This document shows, piece after piece, positions 41,423 to 50,203 of a stretch of DNA of 64,000 bases (positions are counted from its first letter, which is position 1; each line of letters opens with the position of its first letter). This DNA comes from Paenibacillus sp. FSL R7-0204 (GTDB lineage: Bacteria; Bacillota; Bacilli; Paenibacillales; Paenibacillaceae). A program made the position numbers and the translations under genes. Below the pieces are notes generated by a model. That model was not told the origin of the DNA and did not search any database. It worked only from the letters and a program-made list of their open reading frames with translations. The stretch spans positions 2,790,001-2,854,000 of the forward strand of contig NZ_JBBOCA010000001.1 in the NCBI RefSeq assembly GCF_038002225.1, in the 5' to 3' direction.

Positions 41423-42154
41423 ATGGAGAATCTGAACCTAAGCAAACTTACAGTTACCATTCTTCCGGTGATGGAGTACGGAGCGGCCTGGGAGTTGCAA
41501 AAGGAAGCGGTGCATGCGATTGACGCGGGCACTGCTTCCGAGCAGCTGATTCTGCTGCAGCATCCGCCCACATACACCATCGGTTCGCGGAAATCTCCGG
41601 AGCATCTGCTCCTCAGCGGGGAACAGCTCAGGCAGCAGGGCATTGCGCTGTTTGAGATTGACCGCGGGGGAGATATTACATATCACGGGCCCGGCCAGCT
41701 GGTCGGGTACCCGCTTTTGAAGCTGGGCGAGAACGGCAAGGTTGATCTGCACGGCTATCTGCGCAAGCTGGAGTCGGTGATTATTGCTTTTCTTAAGGCC
41801 TATGGAATTACGGGAACCCGCAAGCAGGGGTATACCGGGGTGTGGGTCGGTGATGAGAAAATCTGTGCAATTGGCGTAAAGTTCAACAAGTGTAAATTCC
41901 GCCGTGGGTTTGTCACCAGTCATGGCTTCGCCTTCAACGTATCGGCCGGGATCGGGCAAAGCGGCTTCACAGGCATTATCCCTTGCGGGATTGCGGAATA
42001 CGGAGTGACCTCGCTTGAGGAATGTACAGGGCGCGCTTTTGACATCGGGACGGTCGCTGAAGAGCTAGTGCCTTATTTCCTGGAGCAGTTTCCGTATAGC
42101 CAAACAGCGCCCGGGGAACCCGGACGCTGTTACTTAAGCGCTAAGCGTGATTAA
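41423..42154 (+). CDS. lipB: Octanoyltransferase LipB
   Basis: 243 residues. It moves octanoate from acyl carrier protein to lipoyl domains. Motifs: LLQHPPTYTIGSRKSPEHLL, RGGDITYHGPGQLVGYP, the catalytic Lys in AIGVKFNKCKF and the catalytic Cys in GIIPCGIAEYG. B. subtilis uses LipM/LipL instead, so a LipB-type enzyme next to the E2 substrate gene is informative. AAAGGGGAAC precedes ATG 41423; the frame is open to 41396. Its TAA overlaps the stop of a tiny gene on the other strand. Confidence 0.93.
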   Translation: MENLNLSKLTVTILPVMEYGAAWELQKEAVHAIDAGTASEQLILLQHPPTYTIGSRKSPEHLLLSGEQLRQQGIALFEIDRGGDITYHGPGQLVGYPLLKLGENGKVDLHGYLRKLESVIIAFLKAYGITGTRKQGYTGVWVGDEKICAIGVKFNKCKFRRGFVTSHGFAFNVSAGIGQSGFTGIIPCGIAEYGVTSLEECTGRAFDIGTVAEELVPYFLEQFPYSQTAPGEPGRCYLSAKRD

Positions 42155-42252
42155 CCTGCGAGGAACGGTTCGATGACGAACAGCACCGTAGAGGCGATCA
42201 TAGCGAACAGCATGATGTAGATGATAATGCGAAACCATTTTTGTCGTTGCAT
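42151..42252 (-). CDS. Prli42-like stressosome-associated membrane peptide
   Basis: 33 residues: MQRQKWFRIIIYIMLFAMIA then STVLFVIEPFLAG, a basic N-terminus and one TM helix. This matches the Prli42 miniprotein family, which tethers the stressosome to the membrane in Listeria. AAAGGAGTCACTC precedes the ATG (complement of 42250-42252), an excellent ribosome site. Its TAA overlaps the lipB stop in convergent orientation. It is too short for standard ORF calling. Confidence 0.75.
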   Translation of the reverse strand: MQRQKWFRIIIYIMLFAMIASTVLFVIEPFLAG

Positions 42253-42351
42253 GAGTGACTCCTTTGAGATTAGTGTAAGTTATGAGCATAAGCCCACAAT
42301 TGAACGCAGTACAACCATTGTAACGTATCTGAGAAAGAGAGGGAAGTCCAT

Positions 42352-43479
42352 ATGATATCACAAGACCGATTGATCCATGAGTTCATGGAGCTTGTCCAGA
42401 TTGACAGTGAGACCCGGAATGAACGGCAGATTGCCGATGTGCTTAAGGAGAAGTTCAGCAGCCTGGGGCTGACTGCGGTGGAGGACGATTCGCAGGAGAG
42501 AACGGGGCACGGAGCCGGCAACCTGTTCGTGACCTGGCCTGCGGACAGCGGAGTGAGCGCGCCGAAGCTGCTGTTCACGTGCCATATGGATACCGTGGTA
42601 CCCGGCCAGAAGATCAAGCCTGCCCTGGGGGAAGACGGCTGGATTCGAAGTGATGGCAGCACCATTCTTGGAGCGGATGACAAAGCGGGACTGGCTGCCC
42701 TGTTCGAAGCGATCCGGGTCATTCAGGAGCAGAAGCTGCCGCACGGCCAGATTCAGTTCGTCATTACGGCAGGCGAAGAGTCCGGGCTGATGGGCGCACG
42801 TGCGATGGACCCGGCGCATCTGGATGCAGACATGGGCTTCGCGCTGGATTCCAACGGAGAAGTGGGAGCCATCGCGATTGCAGCACCGGCACAGGCGAAG
42901 GTAACGATGCAGATCTTCGGCAAATCTGCCCATGCAGGCGTGAACCCGGAGGATGGCATCAGCGCCATACAGGTAGCGAGCAAAGCGATCTCGGCGATGA
43001 AGCTTGGACGGATCGACAACGAGACGACTGCGAATATCGGCAAGTTCGCCGGCGGCGGACCGACGAATGTGGTCTGCGACCATGTCCAGCTTGATGCGGA
43101 GGCCCGCAGTATCGTGCAGGAGAAGGTAGAGCTGCAGATTGCCTCCATGCGGGAGGCGCTGGAGACTACAGCACGCGACCACGGCGCGCAGAGTGAATTC
43201 CGCAGCGAGATCATCTATCCGGCGTTCAGCTTTAATGGGAATGATCCGGTTGTTCAATTGGCTGACCGGGCGATCACTTCGCTGGGCCTGACGACCCGGC
43301 TGTTCGCTTCCGGCGGCGGCAGTGATGCCAATGTGTTCAACGGGCTGAACGTTCCGGTTGTGAATCTGGCGGTTGGCTACGAGGATATCCACACCACGAA
43401 GGAGCGGATCAAGGCCGCAGACATCGTCAAGGTGGCCAGCCTGGTTGTAGCCATTGTGGCCGAGAGCCAGAAGGGCTAA
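42352..43479 (+). CDS. M20-family peptidase (YqjE/PepT-like)
   Basis: 375 residues. Di-zinc aminopeptidase/tripeptidase: ligand motifs LFTCHMDTVVPG (His), LGADDKAGLAAL (Asp), TAGEESGLMGA (catalytic Glu pair) and the C-terminal GGGSDANVFN. The dimerisation domain lies at about 180-290. It likely trims small peptides in the cytoplasm. GAGAGGGAAG precedes ATG 42352. In B. subtilis yqjE lies near the bkd region as well. Confidence 0.88.
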   Translation: MISQDRLIHEFMELVQIDSETRNERQIADVLKEKFSSLGLTAVEDDSQERTGHGAGNLFVTWPADSGVSAPKLLFTCHMDTVVPGQKIKPALGEDGWIRSDGSTILGADDKAGLAALFEAIRVIQEQKLPHGQIQFVITAGEESGLMGARAMDPAHLDADMGFALDSNGEVGAIAIAAPAQAKVTMQIFGKSAHAGVNPEDGISAIQVASKAISAMKLGRIDNETTANIGKFAGGGPTNVVCDHVQLDAEARSIVQEKVELQIASMREALETTARDHGAQSEFRSEIIYPAFSFNGNDPVVQLADRAITSLGLTTRLFASGGGSDANVFNGLNVPVVNLAVGYEDIHTTKERIKAADIVKVASLVVAIVAESQKG

Positions 43480-43558
43480 GCCGAATAAGAGGCTGTGCAG
43501 GGACTGGCCAGGGCAAAGCTTTTGCTAAGGCGGTCTGCTGCCGCTTAAGAATAACATT

Positions 43559-43601
43559 AAAGGAGCTGCTTCCGGGATGATCCGGGAGACAGCTCCTTCT
43601 T
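43559..43601 (+). terminator. Terminator-like hairpin after the M20 peptidase
   Basis: AAGGAGCTG pairs with CAGCTCCTT with an inner TTCCGGGA/TCCGGGAG pairing; the following tract (CTTATA) is only moderately T-rich. Confidence 0.6.
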
Positions 43602-43646
43602 ATACCCTGGAATATCATAGACGCTGACCGGAAGAACGAAGCGGCA

Positions 43647-43820
43647 TTATCCAGCCTGGGAAGCTTTGATCCGCGAATCTGCCTGGAGCAGCAGGATGTA
43701 AGAGAGGGGCATATCGCGCCCGTATTGCTTCATCCACCCGGCCATTACGGCCATAATCTGTTCCGGTTTACCTACCATTGTAACTGCGGATGAGCTTGCT
43801 TGGACAAGGATGTTATTCAT
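43647..43820 (-). CDS. MciZ-like small protein
   Basis: 57 residues from ATG (complement of 43818-43820; AAGGAATG upstream). The segment VTMVGKPEQIMAVMAGWMKQ then YGRDMPLSYIL resembles MciZ of B. subtilis (VVLVGKAWEIRAKLKEYG...), a mother-cell peptide that blocks FtsZ polymerisation. MciZ genes lie beside nudF, and this ORF is divergent from nudF. It is longer than MciZ (40 residues) and the match is short, so the call is tentative. Confidence 0.55.
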   Translation of the reverse strand: MNNILVQASSSAVTMVGKPEQIMAVMAGWMKQYGRDMPLSYILLLQADSRIKASQAG

Positions 43821-43897
43821 GCCTGCATTCCTTCTTTCTTCTTAAGTTTGCTATAATACACCCTATGCATAACGATGCCAAAGGAGACCACAAATCT

Positions 43898-44470
43898 ATG
43901 AAAAAAGATGAAATAAACCGCAACCCCGCATTGGATGAAGAAACATTGTCAACGAAGCCGATTTTTGCAGGCCACATTATTTCGCTTCAGGTGGATACCG
44001 TGAGGCTTCCTGACGGCAACACCGCAACCCGCGAGGTCGTGAAGCACCCTGGAGCTGTAGCCGTGCTGGCCTTGAATCAAGGTAAAATGCTGGTCGTGGA
44101 GCAGTACCGTCAGCCGATGCACCGTACCGAGGTGGAGATTCCCGCAGGCAAGCTGGACCCGGGTGAAGATCCGCTGGCGGCTGCGGGCCGTGAGCTTCAG
44201 GAGGAGACCGGATTTCATAGCGGGGGGCTGAAGCTGCTGAAGTCGTTCTACACCTCTCCCGGCTTCGCCGACGAGATCATTCACCTCTATGTGACCGAGG
44301 ATGCCCAGCCGGGCGAGATGGCGCTGGATGAGGATGAGTTCCTGGAGGTCTCGGAGCTGACGCTGGAGGAAGCCTACCAGTACATTGCGGACGGACGTAT
44401 TGCCGATGCCAAGACGATGATGGCGGTCTATGCCTGGCATCTCTACACGCTGACAGGCCAATGGCACTAG
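43898..44470 (+). CDS. nudF: ADP-ribose pyrophosphatase, Nudix
   Basis: 190 residues. The Nudix box is GEDPLAAAGRELQEETGF (G-x5-E-x7-REL-x-EE-x-G), and the ADP-ribose-type context is EQYRQPMHRTEVEIPAGKLD. It hydrolyses ADP-ribose to AMP and ribose 5-phosphate. AAAGGAGACC precedes ATG 43898. A TATAAT at 43852-43857 is a likely -10. The end overlaps the endoQ-like gene by ten bases. Confidence 0.93.
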   Translation: MKKDEINRNPALDEETLSTKPIFAGHIISLQVDTVRLPDGNTATREVVKHPGAVAVLALNQGKMLVVEQYRQPMHRTEVEIPAGKLDPGEDPLAAAGRELQEETGFHSGGLKLLKSFYTSPGFADEIIHLYVTEDAQPGEMALDEDEFLEVSELTLEEAYQYIADGRIADAKTMMAVYAWHLYTLTGQWH

Positions 44471-45654
44471 CGGCGGAACTCAGCAGCGTCTATTGCGATC
44501 TGCATGTGCATATCGGACGGACCTCAGAGGGCCAGGCGGTCAAAATCAGCGGCAGCCGTGATCTGACCTTTGCCGGAATTGCCCGGGAAGCGGCGGAGCG
44601 CAAGGGGATTGGCCTGATCGGCATTATCGACAGCCACTCACCGGGCGTGCTGCGTGATATTCATACCGCGCTGGATTCTGGTGAAATGACGATAGCCGCA
44701 GGCGGCGGAATTGCGTACCGGGGGACCACGATCCTGCTGGGAACCGAGATTGAGATCCGTGAGCCCGGGCGGCGGGAGTGCCATGTCCTGGCCTTCATGC
44801 CGGACCTTGGAACGATGGAGGATTTCAGCACCTGGATGAGCGCCCATATGCGTAATGTGAATCTCAGCTCGCAGCGCCTGTACGCCCCTTCCAGGGTGCT
44901 TCAGGACGAGATTACCGGGCGGGGCGGGCTGCTGATTCCGGCACATATTTTCACGCCTCATAAGGGGCTCTATGGCTGCGCGGCCGAGCGGATGGCTGAG
45001 TTATTCGATCTGGACCGCATCGCGGCGGTGGAGCTTGGCCTCAGTGCGGATTCAGAGATGGCAGGGTATATCTCGGAGCTTGACCGTTTCAGCTTCCTGA
45101 CCAATTCCGATGCCCACTCCCTCGGCAAAATCGGCCGCGAGTACAATGTCATCGAGATGCGGGAGCCCTCTTTCGAGGAGCTGAAGCTGGCGCTCCGGCG
45201 CTCGGAAGGACGCAGGGTCAGCGCCAACTTCGGGCTGAATCCCCGGCTGGGCAAATATCACCGGACCTATTGCGGCGGCTGCGGCAGCATCATCGATGAA
45301 GCCTACAGCACCTCGGAGCGCTGCCCGTATTGCGGCAGTCCGAAGCTGGTCCAGGGTGTGCTGGACCGCATTCTGCACATTGCCGACCGTCCGCTGCCGC
45401 AGGTTCCGGAATATCGGCCTGCGTACCATTACCAGGTGCCGCTGGAGTTCATTCCCGGCCTCGGCAAGCGTAAGCTGAACCAGCTGCTGGAGGCTTTTGG
45501 CACAGAGATGAACATTCTGCACCGGGCTGCGGAAGCCGAGCTTGCCGCTGTAGCGGGAGCGGAGCTGGCCGGGCTGATCGTGCTGGCCCGTACAGGACAG
45601 CTCGTGCTCTCCTCGGGTGGCGGAGGCACCTACGGCAAGGTGCTCAAGAACTAA
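44461..45654 (+). CDS. Endonuclease Q-family protein (PHP domain, TIGR00375-like)
   Basis: 397 residues. PHP metal motifs YCDLHVHIGRT, IDSHSP, HVLAFMP, LIPAHIFTP and TNSDAHSLGKIG; a zinc ribbon (YCGGCGSII and CPYCGSPK) at about 265-300; and a C-terminal helix-hairpin-helix (FIPGLGKRKLNQLLEAFG). This arrangement fits EndoQ, which nicks DNA 5' of deoxyuridine, deoxyinosine and abasic sites in archaea and some Bacilli. The ATG overlaps nudF, so they are coupled: a nucleotide-damage clean-up pair. Confidence 0.85.
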   Translation: MALAAELSSVYCDLHVHIGRTSEGQAVKISGSRDLTFAGIAREAAERKGIGLIGIIDSHSPGVLRDIHTALDSGEMTIAAGGGIAYRGTTILLGTEIEIREPGRRECHVLAFMPDLGTMEDFSTWMSAHMRNVNLSSQRLYAPSRVLQDEITGRGGLLIPAHIFTPHKGLYGCAAERMAELFDLDRIAAVELGLSADSEMAGYISELDRFSFLTNSDAHSLGKIGREYNVIEMREPSFEELKLALRRSEGRRVSANFGLNPRLGKYHRTYCGGCGSIIDEAYSTSERCPYCGSPKLVQGVLDRILHIADRPLPQVPEYRPAYHYQVPLEFIPGLGKRKLNQLLEAFGTEMNILHRAAEAELAAVAGAELAGLIVLARTGQLVLSSGGGGTYGKVLKN

Positions 45655-45721
45655 GGACAAGTCATAGATCAGGACATTCCCTCATATGGTGTAACATGTG
45701 ACCGGAAAGGGGAATGTCAGG

Positions 45722-46357
45722 GTGCGCAGTCTAAAGCTGATGGTGAAGGAACAGACGCCTCTATATATTTTTGTCGCGGTATTATTTCTGGTCGGGGTGG
45801 TCTTCGGAGCGCTTATCGTCACTGCGCTTACGCTGGATCAGCAGCAGGAGCTGGGCGATTACTTAAGCAATTTCTTCGTGACGGTCGATCAGCAGGGACT
45901 GCCTGCCGCGCAGGATTCATACTGGAGCATCGCCGCCTTTCATCTGAAGTGGGTCGGCCTGATCTGGGTGCTCGGCTTGTCCGTGATCGGACTTCCGGGC
46001 ATTCTGATTCTGGATTTCCTCAAAGGCGTGCTGATCGGCTTCACCGTCGGCACTCTCGTCAGCCAATATTCCTGGCACGGTATGCTATTCGCCCTGGTCT
46101 CCGTCGCTCCGCATAATCTGGTGCTGATTCCAGTGCTGCTGGTATGCAGCGCGGCGGCCCTCGGTTTCTCCCTGCTAATGATCCGCAGCCGGGTACTGGG
46201 ACAGCAGCGCCGCACGCAGATTACCCATCCGTTCATGATGTATACGCTGCTCTCCCTTGGGATGGCGCTGCTGGTGATGGGAATCTCGGGCTTCGAGGCT
46301 TGGGTGACACCGGTGATGATGCGCTGGGTGACGCCTCTTCTGGTGTCGGCCGGATGA
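45722..46357 (+). CDS. spoIIM: Stage II sporulation protein M
   Basis: 211 residues, five TM helices, integral membrane component of the SpoIID-M-P machine that degrades septal peptidoglycan during engulfment. FVAVLFLVGVVFGALIVTAL, LIWVLGLSVIGLPGILILDF, FKLVxS-like LVSVAPHNLVLIPVLLVCSA. GTG 45722 has AAAGGGG at proper distance. An upstream GTG 45698 is in frame. Its place before fur and xerD matches B. subtilis. Confidence 0.93.
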   Translation: MRSLKLMVKEQTPLYIFVAVLFLVGVVFGALIVTALTLDQQQELGDYLSNFFVTVDQQGLPAAQDSYWSIAAFHLKWVGLIWVLGLSVIGLPGILILDFLKGVLIGFTVGTLVSQYSWHGMLFALVSVAPHNLVLIPVLLVCSAAALGFSLLMIRSRVLGQQRRTQITHPFMMYTLLSLGMALLVMGISGFEAWVTPVMMRWVTPLLVSAG

Positions 46358-46424
46358 GGAAGAATTTTCAAATATGGAGGATCTGTGAATGAATGGGCCA
46401 GCCCTGTCGAGATACTAAAACCGT

Positions 46425-46454
46425 TTGACTTCTTAAAGGAAATCCCCCTATAAT
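46425..46454 (+). promoter_or_regulatory. Putative sigma-A promoter of fur
   Basis: TTGACT (46425-46430), 18-bp spacer, TATAAT (46449-46454), 54 bp before the fur start. A clear Fur or PerR box was not seen. Confidence 0.75.
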
Positions 46455-46507
46455 GGAAGAAGTGGCTTGAAGCCCGGTGTGGTAATTTTCCAAGGGGGAG
46501 GCAGACA

Positions 46508-46975
46508 ATGGAAGCCCGAATAGACAAGATTAAGCAACAACTACAATCCCAAGGATACAAGCTTACACCTCAACGGGAAGCGACCTTAAGAGTTCTCCTG
46601 GAGAACGAGGATGATCATTTAAGTGCGGAAGATGTATTTATGCTTGTGAAAGAAAAGGCGCCCGAGATCGGTCTTGCCACCGTGTATCGTACCCTGGAAC
46701 TGCTTAGCGAGCTTCATGTCGTGGAGAAGATCAATTTCGGAGACGGTGTGGCCCGCTATGATCTGCGTACGGATACGGCGAAGCATCATCACCATCATTT
46801 GATTTGTGTACAGTGCGGAAGTATGGATGAGATTCGTGAGGATTGGCTCGGACCGCTGGAAGAGCGGCTGGAGCAGGAATATAACTTCACGGTGGTTGAT
46901 CATAGACTTGATTTTCACGGAATATGCCACCGCTGCAAGGATAAGAATCCGGCAGAGGACAATACTCCCGAATAA
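46508..46975 (+). CDS. fur: Ferric uptake regulator Fur
   Basis: 155 residues. Winged HTH (YKLTPQREATLRVLL, then IGLATVYRTLELLSELH), regulatory metal site in HHHHLICVQCG, and structural zinc pairs CVQC and CHRC. It represses iron uptake when Fe(II) is abundant. GGGGGAGGC precedes ATG 46508. spoIIM-fur-yqzK-xerD order supports Fur over PerR or Zur. Confidence 0.93.
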   Translation: MEARIDKIKQQLQSQGYKLTPQREATLRVLLENEDDHLSAEDVFMLVKEKAPEIGLATVYRTLELLSELHVVEKINFGDGVARYDLRTDTAKHHHHHLICVQCGSMDEIREDWLGPLEERLEQEYNFTVVDHRLDFHGICHRCKDKNPAEDNTPE

Positions 46976-47052
46976 GCGTATATAGAACGTGGACTTAAGA
47001 ATGCTTCATTGCGATATTCCTAAGCTCATCTTCAGATGAAGCATGACCGCGC

Positions 47053-47091
47053 AAGCTCTCCCCCGGCTGAATGGCTGGAGGGGAGCTTTTT
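47053..47091 (+). terminator. Terminator downstream of fur
   Basis: AAGCTCTCCCCC (47053-47064) pairs with GGAGGGGAGCTT (47077-47088), followed by T's. A GCTTCAT/ATGAAGC dyad lies just before (47002-47044). Confidence 0.82.
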
Positions 47092-47104
47092 GATTGCCGG
47101 GAGA

Positions 47105-47285
47105 GCAAGGAAAGCGGGCTGGGGCGGGGAATGAAAGGGATAAATCCCATTGAATCCGCTGAAAGTGGGCTGGACGGGCAGTTGAAGCTGAGTAATGAAG
47201 AGCACAAGTGCCCCTGAATTCGGCAAACGTGGACTAAACAGGCGAATAAGGTGTAAAAGTGCACCTGATTTCGGCAGAGCCGTCT
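47105..47285. repeat. 51-bp hairpin repeat array, locus 5
   Basis: Three units: AAAGGGATAAATCCCA, then AGAGCACAAGTGCCCCTGAA with TTCGGC, then AAGGTGTAAAAGTGCACCTG followed by ATTTCGGC. The last two are 51 bp apart and the first about 64 bp earlier. The motifs match the two arrays at 61.7 and 62.0 kb. The rest of the 535-bp fur-yqzK gap (47286-47510) shows no gene. Confidence 0.75.
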
Positions 47286-47510
47286 CAGTGAGAGCGGCCA
47301 GGGAGCCAAATATTACTTAACATACATAACACGGCCCTCAGGCGCATAAAGTGAAGGACGAGTTCTGCTCACATTCTTTCTGTTCACAACCCTTCTGCCC
47401 GCATTCTTTCTACTCGCCGCACTTGCCTGCACTTACCCAAGTGTAGCAGAAGGGGAGCATATGCAGGATGCAGAAGCAGACGCTGATATCATTTTGAGGA
47501 GGCTGCCTGG

Positions 47511-47744
47511 ATGATTATTTCTCTGCCCCGCACGGTGCGCCGGCTGTATTTCATGACGATGCTTGTGGCGGTAAGCTGTGTACTGTATTATGTTTTGAGC
47601 TGGGTCAGCGCATGGATTAGTCCGGCCCGCAATGTTGAGATTCCGGAAGGCACCGCCGTCCGGGCGTTTCAGGATGTCCAGTATGGGGAGCAGGGGATAA
47701 GTGCGGGGGATCGCCTGCGCCTATTTTACTGGTACGGGGAGTAA
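47511..47744 (+). CDS. yqzK: DUF4227 membrane protein YqzK
   Basis: 77 residues, one N-terminal TM helix (LYFMTMLVAVSCVLYYVLSW) and a short acidic outside domain (GTAVRAFQDVQYGEQGISAG). DUF4227 proteins lie between fur and xerD in Bacilli, as here. Role unknown. GAGGAGGC precedes ATG 47511. Confidence 0.85.
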   Translation: MIISLPRTVRRLYFMTMLVAVSCVLYYVLSWVSAWISPARNVEIPEGTAVRAFQDVQYGEQGISAGDRLRLFYWYGE

Positions 47745-47883
47745 CGGGACGGATTGCAGGATTAAGGGAGAAGTATGTCGAATCAATCTATAGCATGTCA
47801 TGGAACAACGCTGTTCCGGCTGCTGGACCCCATCCGCTGCGAAGCCGCATGAAGCAGCCTGAGTCTGACAGGAGCGTGAATTG

Positions 47884-48777
47884 ATGAAGTCATACTTACA
47901 GCCGTTTATGCAGTATTTGTCCGGGGACAAAGGATTGTCTCCTAGTACGCTGGAATCCTATGGACGGGATATATCGCAGTTTCTGGAGTTTGCGGAAGAG
48001 CGCGGCCTGGACGCGGCAGAAGAGATTAGAAGAACACATATTATGCTTTATCTGGGCGCCCTGCGCGGAGCAGGGAAGGCAGCAGCCACGGTGAACCGGA
48101 ATACGGTATCGCTGCGCGCCTATTTTCATTTTTTGCTGAAGGAACGGGTGATTGTCCAAGATCCTACGCTGGATATGGAAGCCATTAAGCCGAGTCACAA
48201 GCCGCCGATCATTCTCAGCATTGAGGAGATCGAGCGTCTGCTGGCAGCTCCGGACGAAGCTGCTCCCCAGGGGATGCGAGATAAGGCAATGCTGGAGCTG
48301 CTGTATGCGACGGGTATCCGTGTGACAGAGCTGATCTCGCTGAATGTGGAGGATGTGAACACCAGCCTGCGGTTCGCTCGCTGCAGCGGCGCCTCCGGCA
48401 AGGAGCGTGTGGTCCCGATCGGCGTCATTGCTGCGGATTGCGTAGCCCGTTATACCTCAGGGATGCGGGACAAGCTGCTGCGTGCAAGCCCGGAGGAGCC
48501 TGCGCTGTTCCTGAACAGTCTGGGCGGACGGCTGACCCGTCAGGGCTTTTGGAAAATCATCAAAAAATACGCGCGTGAAGCCCAGATTGAGCAGGACATC
48601 ACGCCGCATACCCTGCGCCACTCCTTCGCTGCGCATCTGCTGGAAGGCGGGGCGGACCTGCGCTCTGTGCAGCAGATGCTGGGCCATTCCGATATATCGA
48701 CTACTCAGATTTACAGCGGAATTGCCCGCAAGAATATGAAGGAGGTCTACGAGAATCATCATCCCCGGGCGAAATAG
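47884..48777 (+). CDS. xerD: Site-specific tyrosine recombinase XerD
   Basis: 297 residues. Core-binding SAM-like domain, then catalytic residues: Arg in TGIRVTELISL, the Lys in SGKERVVPIG, HTLRHSFAAHLLEGG (His, Arg), LGHSDISTTQIY with the Tyr nucleophile. Resolves chromosome dimers at dif with its partner CodV/XerC. TTG 47881 and ATG 47884 are both feasible starts. It is 36% longer in identity context than the prophage integrase and unrelated in GC. Confidence 0.94.
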   Translation: MKSYLQPFMQYLSGDKGLSPSTLESYGRDISQFLEFAEERGLDAAEEIRRTHIMLYLGALRGAGKAAATVNRNTVSLRAYFHFLLKERVIVQDPTLDMEAIKPSHKPPIILSIEEIERLLAAPDEAAPQGMRDKAMLELLYATGIRVTELISLNVEDVNTSLRFARCSGASGKERVVPIGVIAADCVARYTSGMRDKLLRASPEEPALFLNSLGGRLTRQGFWKIIKKYAREAQIEQDITPHTLRHSFAAHLLEGGADLRSVQQMLGHSDISTTQIYSGIARKNMKEVYENHHPRAK

Positions 48778-48880
48778 CCGGCTGCTCAGGCATGAGGGAC
48801 TTTAGAAATAACGGGCAGGCGGATCTGTTTGGCCGAAAAGATGCTTTTTGTGAGTAAGAAAGTTATGATGGAATCATACT

Positions 48881-48923
48881 GAAGAAATCGCTCCCGGGAG
48901 AGGTTCTCCCGGAGTTTCTTCAT
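48881..48923 (+). terminator. Terminator after xerD
   Basis: AAGAAATCGCTCCCGGGAG and TTCTCCCGGAGTTTCTT form a long imperfect stem with a T-rich end, 100 bp downstream of xerD. Confidence 0.75.
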
Positions 48924-48975
48924 GCTTAGAGCATAGGGCAGAATTATGCAAACTATAAAAGGAGTGAAGACGGCA

Positions 48976-50154
48976 ATGTCCTCATTTAAACGCATCGGAT
49001 TTATTGTTCTGGACAGTGTAGGTATCGGTGAAGCGCCGGATGCTGCTAATTTCGGAGATACAGGCTCCCATACGCTCGGACATATTCTGGAGCGGGTTCC
49101 GGGTCTTAAGCTTCCGAATCTGCAGCAGCTTGGGCTGGCGAATATTGCGCCGCTGCCGCCGCTTGAACCGGTAACTGCCCCTACAGGCTACTACGGTAAA
49201 ATGCAGGAGGTATCCGTAGGCAAGGACACGATGACCGGCCACTGGGAGCTGATGGGGCTGAAGATCGAGGTTCCTTTTAACACCTACTTTGACGGCTTCC
49301 CGGCGGAACTGATTGAGAAATTCGAAGCGGCTACCGGACGCAAGGTCATCGGCAACAAGCCAGCTTCCGGTACCGAGATTCTCGTGGAATACGGCGAGGA
49401 GCAGATGAAAACGGGGGCATGGATTGTCTATACCTCGGCGGACAGCGTATTCCAGCTTGCGGCACATGAAGATATTATTCCTCTGGAGGAGCTGTACAGC
49501 GCCTGTAAAATCGCCCGTGAGCTGACTATGGCTCCCGAATTCTCCGTAGGCCGTGTGATTGCCCGCCCTTATGTCGGCGAGCCGGGAAATTTCGTACGTA
49601 CACCGAACCGCCATGATTATGCGGTGAAGCCGCCGGAGCCAACGGTGATGAATGCGCTGGAGGATATCGGCAAGGATGTGATTGCTGTCGGCAAGATCAA
49701 TGATATTTTTACCGGCGAAGGGGTAACCGCAACTTATCCGACCAAAAGCAATGAACACGGCATCCAGATTACCATCGACGAGCTGCGCAAGCCGTTTAAC
49801 GGATTCCTGTTCACCAATCTGGTGGACTTTGATTCCCTCTACGGCCACCGCCGTGATCCGGAAGGCTACGGCCGTGCGCTGGAGGTATTCGATCAGGCGC
49901 TGCCTGAGCTGCTCAGTACTCTCGGTGAGGATGATCTGCTGATCATCTCCGCAGACCATGGCAATGACCCTATCCATGCCGGAACGGACCACACGCGCGA
50001 GTATGTGCCGCTCTTGGTCTACAGCCCGAGATTCAAGACTCCCGGCAGCCTCGGCATCCGTCAGACCTTCTCGGATGTGGCCGCCACAATCGCCGATAAC
50101 TTCGGGGCGAAGGCTCCGCAGTACGGGACAAGCTTCCTATCTGAATTACAGTAA
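48976..50154 (+). CDS. deoB: Phosphopentomutase
   Basis: 392 residues. Interconverts ribose/deoxyribose 1- and 5-phosphates. Alkaline-phosphatase-superfamily metal sites: [15 protein letters not shown] at the N-terminus, MTGHWELMG with the phosphorylated Thr (in [10 protein letters not shown]), and SADHGNDP plus GTDHTREY for Mn. AAAGGAG lies upstream of ATG 48976; the frame is open to 48946. First gene of the nucleoside salvage operon. Confidence 0.95.
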   Translation: MSSFKRIGFIVLDSVGIGEAPDAANFGDTGSHTLGHILERVPGLKLPNLQQLGLANIAPLPPLEPVTAPTGYYGKMQEVSVGKDTMTGHWELMGLKIEVPFNTYFDGFPAELIEKFEAATGRKVIGNKPASGTEILVEYGEEQMKTGAWIVYTSADSVFQLAAHEDIIPLEELYSACKIARELTMAPEFSVGRVIARPYVGEPGNFVRTPNRHDYAVKPPEPTVMNALEDIGKDVIAVGKINDIFTGEGVTATYPTKSNEHGIQITIDELRKPFNGFLFTNLVDFDSLYGHRRDPEGYGRALEVFDQALPELLSTLGEDDLLIISADHGNDPIHAGTDHTREYVPLLVYSPRFKTPGSLGIRQTFSDVAATIADNFGAKAPQYGTSFLSELQ

Positions 50155-50203
50155 TCACACCACAGATTGAACTGAATTTATGAAAAAAGAAGGAGTGTAA
50201 CCC

